DNA from: 38-11 sp964539975
Lineage (GTDB): Bacteria; Bacillota; Clostridia; Tissierellales; Dethiosulfatibacteraceae
Assembly: GCA_964539975.1 (NCBI GenBank)
Contig: CAZIKK010000008.1
Location: 1-64,000 of the forward strand
Reading direction: 5' to 3'
Length of the DNA: 64,000 nucleotides
Under the pieces are notes generated by a model. The model was not told the DNA's origin. It did no database searches and saw only the letters and a program-made list of their open reading frames with translations. Of this stretch, positions 42,320 through 50,781 are shown piece by piece; the first letter of the stretch is position 1, and the number at the start of each line of letters is the position of its first letter. The translations under genes and the position numbers were made by a program.

Positions 42320-43081
42320 ATGAAAAAATTTGAAGAATATGAAAAATTGATGGAGATAATAAAGAAAAGACGTAGTTGTAGAGAGTTTAGCAATAAACCT
42401 TTACCAGAAGGTGCTCTTGAAAACATTATCGAAGCTGCTAGATGGGCACCATCAGGGGCAAATTCTCAGCCGTGGACTTTTATTTTGGTGACGGACAAAG
42501 GGAAAATAGCAGAATTGTTTGAAGCCCATGTCAACGATAATATGGATTATGCATTTTGGATGGAGCAGCAAAGATGTTTTGAAATGAGGCATCCAGGATT
42601 TATGGTGGATGCTGAAACAGCAGATGAAGCTTTGAGAATCAAACAAACCAGAAAACTATGGAGAGAAGTTCCAGGAGTGATTGTGGTGTTGGGAGATGGA
42701 CGGAAGCAATGGGGGTCATTGATCTGCACAAGCACATCTGGATCTAGAAACTGCCACATGACGGATTCACTAGCGAATGCGAGCACTTTGATTCACTTGA
42801 CAGCTGCCTCATTAGGCTTAAATACCCAGTGGGTGAGTGTTCACGTTGAAGAGACATACAAGAGGATTCTAAACATTCCAGACTCTATGATGGTGCATAC
42901 ATTGATACCGGTTGGATACCCTGAAAAACCTGTAGGAGGAAGCTGGAGAGAGAAGACAGAAGATTTGATTCATTACAATGAATACGATAGATCAAGACAT
43001 TTATCTAATAAAGAAAGCATAGACAGATTGGTTCAGTTAAGGAATAGAACAAGGGCGCCTTACAAACCGATGATGGAGTAA
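42320..43081 (+). CDS. Nitroreductase family FMN oxidoreductase
   Basis: A 253-residue nitroreductase-fold protein, with RRSCREFSNKPLPEGALENIIEAARWAPSGANSQPW at the N-terminus binding FMN and GYPEKPVGGSWR near the C-terminus. It is 18 bases after tctC, with GTGAGGTAAAAC before ATG. It belongs to a different subgroup from the nitroreductase at 35032, yet occupies a comparable place in a TctABC operon. In such a setting it may reduce an enone/enoate intermediate; this is speculative. Confidence 0.85.
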   Translation: MKKFEEYEKLMEIIKKRRSCREFSNKPLPEGALENIIEAARWAPSGANSQPWTFILVTDKGKIAELFEAHVNDNMDYAFWMEQQRCFEMRHPGFMVDAETADEALRIKQTRKLWREVPGVIVVLGDGRKQWGSLICTSTSGSRNCHMTDSLANASTLIHLTAASLGLNTQWVSVHVEETYKRILNIPDSMMVHTLIPVGYPEKPVGGSWREKTEDLIHYNEYDRSRHLSNKESIDRLVQLRNRTRAPYKPMME

Positions 43082-43110
43082 AAACCTTCCATTAAGATAA
43101 AATATGAACC

Positions 43111-43155
43111 AGTAGAGCGATTAAAGACAATGATATGATCTTTAATCGCTCTACT
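43111..43155 (+). other. Perfect 17-bp intercistronic hairpin
   Basis: AGTAGAGCGATTAAAGA (43111-43127) pairs exactly with TCTTTAATCGCTCTACT (43139-43155) around an 11-base loop. It is followed by AATAAAAG rather than a T-run and ends 24 bases before the RraA-like start, so it is either a weak terminator or an mRNA processing/stability element that separates the transporter part from the aldolase part. Confidence 0.65.
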
Positions 43156-43178
43156 AATAAAAGTTGCTGGAGGCATAT

Positions 43179-43871
43179 ATGTCAAAAAATACAAGTGGAA
43201 AAATAGGGTTTTGCATAAACCAACCAGAGTTTGAACGAATAAGCAACCAAGTGATTGAAAAGCTGAAGAATATTGGAACACCAGCTCTCAGCGACAGCCT
43301 GAATAAATTCAATACGTTGGGACCAGAAATCAAACCAGTGTATGATGATTTAATATTAGTTGGTCAAGCTTTCACTGTAAGAATGAGACCAGGAGACAAC
43401 TTGATGTTGCATAAAGCGATTAGCATGGCAGGCCCAGGGGATGTAATAATGGTGGATACATGTGGATGTCAAAACTATTCGGTGCTAGGAGATCTAATGG
43501 TATCAGCTGCCATGAAAAGAGGGATCAGTGGAATCGTTGTAGATGGTGGTATAAGAGACATTAGAGAACTAAGAGAAAAAAAAGCCTCAATTTTTGCTAA
43601 AACACATACACCAGCTGTAGGAGATAAGGATGGTCCAGGAGAGATCAATTCACCCATTTCTTGTGGGGGCGTTCCGGTTCTGCCAGGGGATATTATAGTA
43701 GGAGATATTAATGGGGTGGTGGTTATCCCAAAACATCAGCTAGACATTGTAATTGAAGGAGCAGAAAAGAAGCTGGCTTATGAAGTGATCAGAGCACAGG
43801 AAATAGAGGATGGATTGGTCACAAAAAGAGACATTGATAAAAAATTGAGGGCTGCCGGAATTATTGAATAA
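43179..43871 (+). CDS. RraA-like protein, HMG/CHA aldolase candidate
   Basis: A 230-residue member of the RraA/4-hydroxy-4-methyl-2-oxoglutarate aldolase family. The aldolase residues Arg-Asp are present as R126-D127 in DGGIRD, and G104-D105 lies in the conserved GDLMVSAA loop; RraA proteins that only regulate RNase E usually lack the full set. In ProA/GalC-type enzymes these bind the divalent metal and pyruvate enolate, cleaving CHA to pyruvate and oxaloacetate or HMG to two pyruvates. ATG at 43179 follows TGGAGGCATAT. The GalB-like hydratase in the operon supports the CHA reaction. Confidence 0.8.
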   Translation: MSKNTSGKIGFCINQPEFERISNQVIEKLKNIGTPALSDSLNKFNTLGPEIKPVYDDLILVGQAFTVRMRPGDNLMLHKAISMAGPGDVIMVDTCGCQNYSVLGDLMVSAAMKRGISGIVVDGGIRDIRELREKKASIFAKTHTPAVGDKDGPGEINSPISCGGVPVLPGDIIVGDINGVVVIPKHQLDIVIEGAEKKLAYEVIRAQEIEDGLVTKRDIDKKLRAAGIIE

Positions 43872-43920
43872 TACCGATACAGCTTTAATTCAGTCAAAAG
43901 AAGACAGAATGGAGGTTGCT

Positions 43921-44973
43921 TTGGAAACAGGATTAGGAATTGTGCTAGCAGTAACAATCACCGTTGTTTTTTTGAAGGTGAGTTTTTTCAAAAAAAATAT
44001 ATTGAAAGGGTTTTTGTTGGCTTTCATAGTTAGTTTGCCAGCTTGGTTTTTAGGAACAAGATTTCCAGTTGTCGGAGGACCTATTTTCGCTGTAATAATT
44101 GGTACGGTCATTGGGATGAGGGGATATCCTTTAGAAATGGCAGAAGGGGTTCAACTCACTTCAAAAAGAGTGTTGCAAGTAGCCATCGTATTTTTCGGTT
44201 TCAATATGAACTTGAGATTATTGGGCGAAATCGGCTATATATCCATTCTTATAATACTGATAGTGATAGGAGTTACTTTGGCGACAGCCTATTTGGTAAG
44301 CAAATATCTACATACAAATAGAATAATGACCATTCTCATAGGGGTTGGAACGGCCATTTGTGGTTGTTCGGCCATTGCAGCAGTGGCACCGGTAGTGGAC
44401 GCAAAAGACAAAGATGTAGCGACATCCATTTCAACGATTTTTATCTTCAACATACTCGCTCTTTTCATTTATCCATTCATTGGAAGGATAACGGGAATGA
44501 ACGATATGAATTTTGGCATTTGGGCAGGAACGGCGATTAATGACACGTCGTCCGTCGTAGCGGCAGCCTTCTCATTTAGTGATGAAGCAGGAAACGTGGC
44601 AACAATTGTTAAACTAACGAGAACATTGATGATTGTTCCCATCATTTTTGCTTTAATTACACTGAAATCAAGAGTTCCAAAAACCGCAACAGGAAAACTG
44701 AGAATATTGAACATGGTCCCTATTTTTATTATAGGATTTATTGTAGCTAGTATCATCCATTCAATAGGCATCATACCGGGAGATACTTCAAAACTAATGG
44801 CTTCCATAGGTAAATATTTCGTCATCATTGCATTGGCTGCTATTGGACTGAACACAGATATTAATGAACTTATCAAAAGCGGGAAAAGCGCCATAGCTTT
44901 GGGTGGGGTGTGTGGTGTTGTAGCTTCAGTGACTTCATTATTGTTAATAGGATTGGCAGGACGTATATTATGA
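43921..44973 (+). CDS. YeiH/UPF0324 family membrane protein (putative sulfate exporter family)
   Basis: A membrane protein of about 350 residues with roughly ten hydrophobic segments, typical of the YeiH family (VGTAICGCSAIAAVAPVV and GTAINDTSSVVAAAF are hallmarks). The family name putative sulfate exporter is weakly supported; relatives may move organosulfur or carboxylic compounds. The start is uncertain: TTG at 43921 has GGAGG five bases upstream, while the in-frame ATG at 43909 has no good site. It follows the aldolase-like gene by about 50 bases, so it may export or import a substrate or product of the operon. Confidence 0.8.
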   Translation: METGLGIVLAVTITVVFLKVSFFKKNILKGFLLAFIVSLPAWFLGTRFPVVGGPIFAVIIGTVIGMRGYPLEMAEGVQLTSKRVLQVAIVFFGFNMNLRLLGEIGYISILIILIVIGVTLATAYLVSKYLHTNRIMTILIGVGTAICGCSAIAAVAPVVDAKDKDVATSISTIFIFNILALFIYPFIGRITGMNDMNFGIWAGTAINDTSSVVAAAFSFSDEAGNVATIVKLTRTLMIVPIIFALITLKSRVPKTATGKLRILNMVPIFIIGFIVASIIHSIGIIPGDTSKLMASIGKYFVIIALAAIGLNTDINELIKSGKSAIALGGVCGVVASVTSLLLIGLAGRIL

Positions 44974-45001
44974 AGAAGTTAATCGAAAGCAGTATTATTA
45001 G

Positions 45002-46372
45002 ATGAAAGAGAATGCAACGGAAGAAAAATATATTAGAATGACACAAACCCCCGTTCACAAGTTGATTATTAAACTATCCATTCCTACCATTGTAAGTATG
45101 TTAATCACGGCAGTTTATAATATAACAGATACCTATTTTGTGAGTCAGATTGGAACAAGCGCATCTGGAGCGGTAGGGGTATCTTTTGCTTTAATGGCAA
45201 TTATTCAAGCGGTTGGATTCACATTGGGTATTGGATCAGGAAACTACATCGCGAGACTGTTGGGGGAGAAAAATTATAAGAAAGCTGAAAGAGTGGTTGC
45301 CACCGCATTTTTTTCTGCATTGATACTGGGCACTTTGCTGAGCATCCTTGTAGTATTATTTATTGATAAGCTGGTATTCTTTCTTGGTGCAACAGAAACG
45401 ATTGCACCTTATGCCAAACGGTACATACAATATATTGCCCTTGGCATGCCATATATGACGGCTTCATTTGTTATGAACCTTCAAATGAGATTCCAAGGAA
45501 GCGCTTTTTATTCAATGATTGGCATTGCAATAGGAAGTGTGATCAATATTATTCTTGATCCCATATTTATTTTTTATTTGGGTTGGGGGATCAGCGGAGC
45601 TGCGATTGCCACTATCATAGGACAACTGATAAGCTTCATCATTCTATTGTATATGGTTCAAAAGAAGCCGGCAGTGGTTAGGATCAAATGGAAAGGATTT
45701 TCACCTAGATGGGCCATTTACAAAGAAATTTTGAGAGGTGGGCTACCCTCCTTTTATAGGCAAAGCTTGAGCAGTGTTTCAATGATTTTTCTTAATCAGA
45801 GTGCAGGTATTTTTGGAGATCCAGCTGTCGCGGCGATGGCAATTGTCATGCGGACAATGCAGTTGGCGTACTCTGTCTTACTAGGTTTAGGACAAGGATT
45901 TCAACCGGTTTGTGGGTTCAATTTCGGAGCAAAGAGATTTGACCGTGTGATAGAATCATTTTGGGTATGTGTAAAAATCGCTTTTGTGGTTACGCTTACA
46001 GCAAGCCTCGTTGGAATGGTTTTATCTAGACAGATTATCACTGTTTTTAGAAGAGAGGACATAGAAGTTATACGAATAGGAACATTGGCCTTAAGGCTTC
46101 AATGGATGACCTATCCACTTTTGACTTGGATTATTATTGTCAACATGTTGTTACAAACCATTGGAAAAGGAATACCTGCGTCAATTGTATCGATTTCTAG
46201 ACAAGGGATGTTTTTCATTCCGGCAGTCCTGATTCTACCAAAGATAATGGGTGTGTTAGGCATACAAATAAGTCAACCCATTTCAGACATATGCTCTTTT
46301 TTATTGGCAGTGCCTATTGGACGCTATGTGCTTAAAGAATTAGAAAAGCTGAAAAACGCAAATAATACCTAA
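45002..46372 (+). CDS. MATE family efflux transporter
   Basis: A 456-residue protein with about 12 membrane segments in two homologous halves, typical of multidrug and toxin extrusion (NorM/DinF-like) carriers; YNITDTYFVSQIGT near residue 40 and GLGQGFQPVCGFNFGAKRFDR near 300 are conserved. It starts 29 bases after the YeiH-like gene without a terminator, so it may be the last gene of that operon; its own ribosome binding site is poor. Its stop overlaps the convergent MEMO-like gene by four bases. Confidence 0.88.
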   Translation: MKENATEEKYIRMTQTPVHKLIIKLSIPTIVSMLITAVYNITDTYFVSQIGTSASGAVGVSFALMAIIQAVGFTLGIGSGNYIARLLGEKNYKKAERVVATAFFSALILGTLLSILVVLFIDKLVFFLGATETIAPYAKRYIQYIALGMPYMTASFVMNLQMRFQGSAFYSMIGIAIGSVINIILDPIFIFYLGWGISGAAIATIIGQLISFIILLYMVQKKPAVVRIKWKGFSPRWAIYKEILRGGLPSFYRQSLSSVSMIFLNQSAGIFGDPAVAAMAIVMRTMQLAYSVLLGLGQGFQPVCGFNFGAKRFDRVIESFWVCVKIAFVVTLTASLVGMVLSRQIITVFRREDIEVIRIGTLALRLQWMTYPLLTWIIIVNMLLQTIGKGIPASIVSISRQGMFFIPAVLILPKIMGVLGIQISQPISDICSFLLAVPIGRYVLKELEKLKNANNT

Positions 46373-47259
46373 CGATACAACATCAAAAAATAACTAGTGG
46401 TATTAAAATAATCTCCAGGCACGATATCATAAGCATTTTTGTGATGCAGCAGAATCTGTTCCGAATGGCCAATAGAATCCAAATAAGTCAAAAATGCGAT
46501 TAGCGTTTGAGGTGAATCCACATGATCATTGGTGAACCTGGAAATAGCCAAATAATCTCGATTATTGATGGCCTCCAATGTTTCAGAATCCTTCTCATAG
46601 GCTGTATCCACAGACAAATAATGGCTGAAGTCGATAGAAGCCACCAAAAGTGTTTTATCAGAATCCAAGGTATCTTTCAAAAAATGGCCTAATTCAATGG
46701 CTTGGTTTCGTGACAGGGTTGGCGGTAGGATCATAGAATTAATGGAAACATGAGGAAAATAATAGGCGACATAAGGAATAATAGCAGTGATGGCATGATC
46801 GTCTGCTATTTTTTTATTGTCAACAGCCATGTAAGGCAATTGAATAAGAGAAGTGTGGAAAGAGTCATTCAAAGGCAGAAGCCCAAAAGGAGTTTGCCAG
46901 CCAGTATCTTCTGTGTAAACAACTACACCATCCCGATTCTTATGGTCGGGACCCATAACAAGCACATGATCGTAGGTGCTGCCTTCAACAGAAGCAAACA
47001 AATCATGAATCAAATGAGAAGCCAGCAAATGATGGGGGGTGATGATCCCTTTTACGTCATCATAGACCAGCCTGTCTTGGTGGGTATTTTGGGTAGACAA
47101 AAAAAGACCCGGATCAAAATCAACCACTTTCAAATAAGAGGCGCTTTGAGGAGGATCTTCTAGTGGTGTTTGTGGTTCAATAGGCTGGCAACCAGAAAGG
47201 GCCATGACACCCAGCACTATTAAAATCGTACCTGTTAAGCAAGCTTTTTTAATGAACAT
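46369..47259 (-). CDS. MEMO1/AmmeMemoRadiSam system protein B-like lipoprotein
   Basis: A 296-residue protein of the MEMO1 family carried on a lipoprotein signal (lipobox ALSGC, Cys24). The MEMO hallmarks are visible: ITPHHLLA near residue 73, MGPDHKNRDG near 102, DHAIT near 153 and SIDFSHYL near 210. Bacterial relatives are usually encoded with an AMMECR1 domain and a radical-SAM gene; none is adjacent here. Export to the cell surface is unusual for this fold. The ATG follows TTAGGAGTATGTCTC. The function is not established. Confidence 0.85.
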   Translation of the reverse strand: MFIKKACLTGTILIVLGVMALSGCQPIEPQTPLEDPPQSASYLKVVDFDPGLFLSTQNTHQDRLVYDDVKGIITPHHLLASHLIHDLFASVEGSTYDHVLVMGPDHKNRDGVVVYTEDTGWQTPFGLLPLNDSFHTSLIQLPYMAVDNKKIADDHAITAIIPYVAYYFPHVSINSMILPPTLSRNQAIELGHFLKDTLDSDKTLLVASIDFSHYLSVDTAYEKDSETLEAINNRDYLAISRFTNDHVDSPQTLIAFLTYLDSIGHSEQILLHHKNAYDIVPGDYFNTTSYFLMLYR

Positions 47260-47283
47260 GAGACATACTCCTAAAACATGGCA

Positions 47284-48675
47284 TCATGTATTCTCTTTCA
47301 ACAAAACCGTAGAAGTCGGATTCTTGCTTTTGATAACCTTTTTTTGCCAGGTTCCTGTCAAATAAATGCCTAGGCCCACGATACAAATAAGACCGTTGCT
47401 AATAATCATAGCATACCAGACAGACCTTTCAGCCAAGTTGGTGTAATAACCAAAGAGAGCGATCATAGGGATTCTCAGAACCCATAATCGGCCTGACATC
47501 AAGATCATAGCCAAGAAAGTGTGGCCAGATCCTTGAAAAGTGCCGACAAAAATTTGGAAAAACCCCATCAAAGGCAAGGTAGCACTGAGAAGCTTCATAA
47601 AATAAGTTCCTTGAACCAGCACTTCTGGACTATCTGTAAATTGTGCAATGATGGATTCGGAAATGTTGAACATCAAAGTGCCCCCCAAAGCTAAAAACAC
47701 GGTGGCTAGAATGGTGCTGGTACGAACCGCCCCCTTGGCTCTGGAAACATTGTCTGCGCCTAGATTTTGTCCGACAACAGTCGCCAAAGCATTTCCAATT
47801 CCCATGGCGGGCATGAGAATCAAAGAATTGATTCGATTGCCGATACCAAAAGCCGCTACGGTAACCTCTCCAAAAGACATGATAAACATGGTCAATATAG
47901 TGAAGCCAAAAGCTTCTGTGGAACGACCGATGGAAGAGGGCAAAGCAACCACCAACAAATGTTTTAAGGCGGGTTTGTTCAAAATTAGATATTTTTTACG
48001 TAGAGAAATGCCCGCTGTATCCTTGGACAATTTATACATGGCGTAAATTGCAAGAGTACCTCTTGACAACACAGTAGCATAAGCAGCACCTTGGATGCCC
48101 CAACCGAAACCAAAGATGAAAAGAGGATCCAACACAATATTGGCTATGGCAGAAATCCCAGATAGCTTCATAGGGGTTACCGTGTCGCCTTGACCTTGTT
48201 TGATGGCCATATAAGAAAAGAACAAAAACATGGTAGGCATGCCAATAAAAATGATGCGCAAATAGGCCACAGCCTCTGACAATAATTCTCCGGTGCCACC
48301 CATGGCGCGAACGATGGCAGGTGTGGCAAAAGCACCTACAACAGCAACCCCCACCGAGAAAATAAAGGAGAAACTGATCATCTGGCCGGCAATTTCATTG
48401 GCTTCTTTCATTTGATGAGATCCAACGTATTGAGAAATTAACGCAGTTCCGGCAATACCTACCCCCATCCCGATAGACATCATCAGAAATATAATCGGCC
48501 AGATGAGCGTGATGGCAGCCACTTGAGTGTCACCAATCTGACTCACAAAATAAGTATCAGCCAGATTGTACATAGTTTGTATAAAATTCCCCAACATAAT
48601 GGGCCCAGCTAGTGTTAGAATCACTCGGGCCATGTTGCCGTGTAAGATGAGATCTCGCTTACCATTGTCGTCCAT
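47284..48675 (-). CDS. MATE family efflux transporter
   Basis: A 463-residue, 12-segment MATE protein, with YNLADTYFVSQIGDTQVAAI near residue 40 and NLGADNVSRAK near 300. It is a different subgroup from the MATE gene at 45002. ATG follows ATTGGAGGCATAAT. A minus-strand promoter (TTTTCA, 17 bases, TATAAT at 48709-48714) lies just upstream. It is 24 bases before the MEMO-like lipoprotein gene, so the two may be co-transcribed. Substrates are unknown. Confidence 0.9.
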   Translation of the reverse strand: MDDNGKRDLILHGNMARVILTLAGPIMLGNFIQTMYNLADTYFVSQIGDTQVAAITLIWPIIFLMMSIGMGVGIAGTALISQYVGSHQMKEANEIAGQMISFSFIFSVGVAVVGAFATPAIVRAMGGTGELLSEAVAYLRIIFIGMPTMFLFFSYMAIKQGQGDTVTPMKLSGISAIANIVLDPLFIFGFGWGIQGAAYATVLSRGTLAIYAMYKLSKDTAGISLRKKYLILNKPALKHLLVVALPSSIGRSTEAFGFTILTMFIMSFGEVTVAAFGIGNRINSLILMPAMGIGNALATVVGQNLGADNVSRAKGAVRTSTILATVFLALGGTLMFNISESIIAQFTDSPEVLVQGTYFMKLLSATLPLMGFFQIFVGTFQGSGHTFLAMILMSGRLWVLRIPMIALFGYYTNLAERSVWYAMIISNGLICIVGLGIYLTGTWQKKVIKSKNPTSTVLLKENT

Positions 48676-48753
48676 ATTATGCCTCCAATATACTTTTACA
48701 ATCTTTACATTATACCATGAAAAACAGAAAATGAAAACGGAAAAACACGAACA

Positions 48754-48787
48754 AAAAGCAGCTAAATCCGAAGAAATAGCTGCTTTT
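48754..48787 (-). terminator. Terminator of the flavoprotein gene
   Basis: On the minus strand AAAAGCAGCTA pairs with TAGCTGCTTTT, followed by TTG. It is 23 bases beyond the stop of the flavin reductase gene. Confidence 0.75.
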
Positions 48788-48809
48788 GAAATTCAGAAAA
48801 ATCAGGTTT

Positions 48810-50633
48810 TTATCGATCTAAGATAGATTCTTTCGCATGTCTTCCGGCAATGGCACCTGTGTGAACGGCAATGCCCACGCCTGTTCCAGATGCAGGATAG
48901 TAGCGGCTAAAGGTGTTGCCAAAAGTCAATTCGCCAGCAGCGTAAAGGTTCTCAATCACTTCACGATCGGCATTAAGCACTTGTGCATGCTCGTTGACTA
49001 AAAGACCTGGGATAGATCCAATGTGCAAGGGTCGAATAGGAATGGCATAGAAAGGAGCTTCTACAATTTCAACCATTCTGTCATTTGGAACCCCAAATAC
49101 AGGATCGTCATCACCAGCTTGCTTCACAGCCAAGTAGTCTTCCATGGAATTTAAGAAGGCATCTTTATTGATATCCAATTGATCAGCCAATTCTTCCAAC
49201 GTGTCTGCTTTGTATACCCAGCCTCTTTCCAAGGCGATTTCCAAATCGTCAATTCTTGTGGACTGACCATCAACAATCCCATAAACTGTTTTGTCAGTTT
49301 GGCGATTGATTTGAATACCCATTTCACTATAGAAAATACGCTCATTGGTGAAACGCTCGCCTTCCTTATTAAGCAAAATGCCAGGCTGGTTGACTAAACC
49401 ACCGATATTTCCGTAGTAACCAACGCTTGGATTCATCCCTCTTAGGTTCATCATATCTGTTCCAACGATTGGGATATTCAAGTCTCTGGTCATGGTGATG
49501 CCGTCTCCATCACTTCCGGCACCTGTAAACGGAATGTTATTGGTGTATTCCGGTGCGAATTCTGCGATTAACTCTTCGTTTCTAGTGAAACCACCAGTAG
49601 CCAAGATGACTTTGTCCGCAAAAATATTGTAAGTGTGTTCCAGATCCTCGGCTTTGATGCCTGAAACGGCACCATTGTCCATAATTAGATCGGTAGCTTT
49701 TGTATTGAGACGAATATCAACACCCAAATCTAAAGCCAAGTCTGTAAAGAAATCCATTAGGACACCGCCACCGTAACCTGTACCTGTGTTGACAGGCGAC
49801 AATGTAAATAGATTAGAATCGGCATGGCCCACAGAATGTCTATCGGGATTGAAAGGGATGCCTTGATCCAACAAATAACCTGCATAAGAACCTGATATTT
49901 CAGCTATGCTTGTTAAATAAGGGCGATTCAATTCCATGTCTGACCGCCATTCCATAAAGTCGATCAAATCTTGAGCAGTGAAATTAATTTCTGCTTCTTC
50001 ATTTCGGTACGTGTCTGTCATCCACATGGCACCACCAGCTACTCGAGTTGAGCCACCCGTGTAGGCAAGTTTCTCAATGACCAACACAGACAGATCAGAG
50101 TCTCTTCTGATTTCTATGGCTGCATTCATTCCTGCTCCACCAGCCCCAACAATGACAACATCGTAAGTGACATCATCACCTTGAGTGATAGCAGGTTTTT
50201 CAACAGGAACTCTCAATGCAGAGACATCTGCACCAGCTTCTCTTAAAGCTTCTGTGGTGGCAGATATAATGGCAAAACTTGTTAGCGTGGCACCGGCCAC
50301 GGTATCTACAGATAATGATTGGTGTTCCACGATGGCCTTAGGTACCTGGTCAATAGCCACGTCGGCGATTACAGGAGTATCCATATGCTCAACCACTTCA
50401 ACACTTGAAATGGCATCATCACCAACAGTGACAGATACAGTCAGGTCGCCTCTCATAGACATCACCGTTGCAGAATAGGTTCCTGCATTGAATAATGGAT
50501 CGGGCTCATCCACAGGATCTTCTGTTCCATTAGGATCCTCTGGTGGGGGTGGCGCAGGTTCTTCAGCTTGTTGACAAGCCATTAAGCTAAAAACAAGCGC
50601 GATGATCAGTAATACTGCAAACGATTTCCTCAT
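48810..50633 (-). CDS. Surface FMN/FAD fumarate-reductase-like lipoprotein
   Basis: A 607-residue extracytoplasmic flavoprotein. A lipoprotein signal (lipobox LMAC, Cys20) and a Pro/Glu-rich spacer precede an FMN-binding domain (about 50-135) whose GATLTS motif is the site where ApbE links FMN to threonine. The rest is a flavocytochrome-c/fumarate-reductase FAD domain (VVIVGAGGAGMNAA near 160, TGTGYGGGVLMDF, and ASGTGVGIAVHTGAIAG near the end). The usual HYTMGG substrate segment is replaced by LHIGSIPG, so the acceptor may not be fumarate. Related surface reductases take electrons from extracellular electron-transfer chains. The start follows AAGGAGGAATGTTT. No apbE gene is in the window. Confidence 0.88.
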   Translation of the reverse strand: MRKSFAVLLIIALVFSLMACQQAEEPAPPPPEDPNGTEDPVDEPDPLFNAGTYSATVMSMRGDLTVSVTVGDDAISSVEVVEHMDTPVIADVAIDQVPKAIVEHQSLSVDTVAGATLTSFAIISATTEALREAGADVSALRVPVEKPAITQGDDVTYDVVIVGAGGAGMNAAIEIRRDSDLSVLVIEKLAYTGGSTRVAGGAMWMTDTYRNEEAEINFTAQDLIDFMEWRSDMELNRPYLTSIAEISGSYAGYLLDQGIPFNPDRHSVGHADSNLFTLSPVNTGTGYGGGVLMDFFTDLALDLGVDIRLNTKATDLIMDNGAVSGIKAEDLEHTYNIFADKVILATGGFTRNEELIAEFAPEYTNNIPFTGAGSDGDGITMTRDLNIPIVGTDMMNLRGMNPSVGYYGNIGGLVNQPGILLNKEGERFTNERIFYSEMGIQINRQTDKTVYGIVDGQSTRIDDLEIALERGWVYKADTLEELADQLDINKDAFLNSMEDYLAVKQAGDDDPVFGVPNDRMVEIVEAPFYAIPIRPLHIGSIPGLLVNEHAQVLNADREVIENLYAAGELTFGNTFSRYYPASGTGVGIAVHTGAIAGRHAKESILDR

Positions 50634-50746
50634 AAACATTCCTCCTTGAAAATTTGTGATACTGTAAAGACAGTTCGTAAATAATCGTACCACAAATTTC
50701 CAAAGATTGCTATAAAATTAACAATAAAATCATCCATGTTTTTTTG

Positions 50747-50776
50747 AGGTGCTGAAAGAGCTAGCTTTCAACACCT
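50747..50776. other. Hairpin after the alpha-2-macroglobulin gene
   Basis: AGGTGCTGAAAG (50747-50758) pairs with CTTTCAACACCT (50765-50776) with one G-U pair over a 6-base loop. It is just beyond the stop of the leftward alpha-2-macroglobulin gene, but the T-run lies on the wrong side for that direction, so terminator function is uncertain. Confidence 0.45.
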
Positions 50777-50781
50777 TGATT

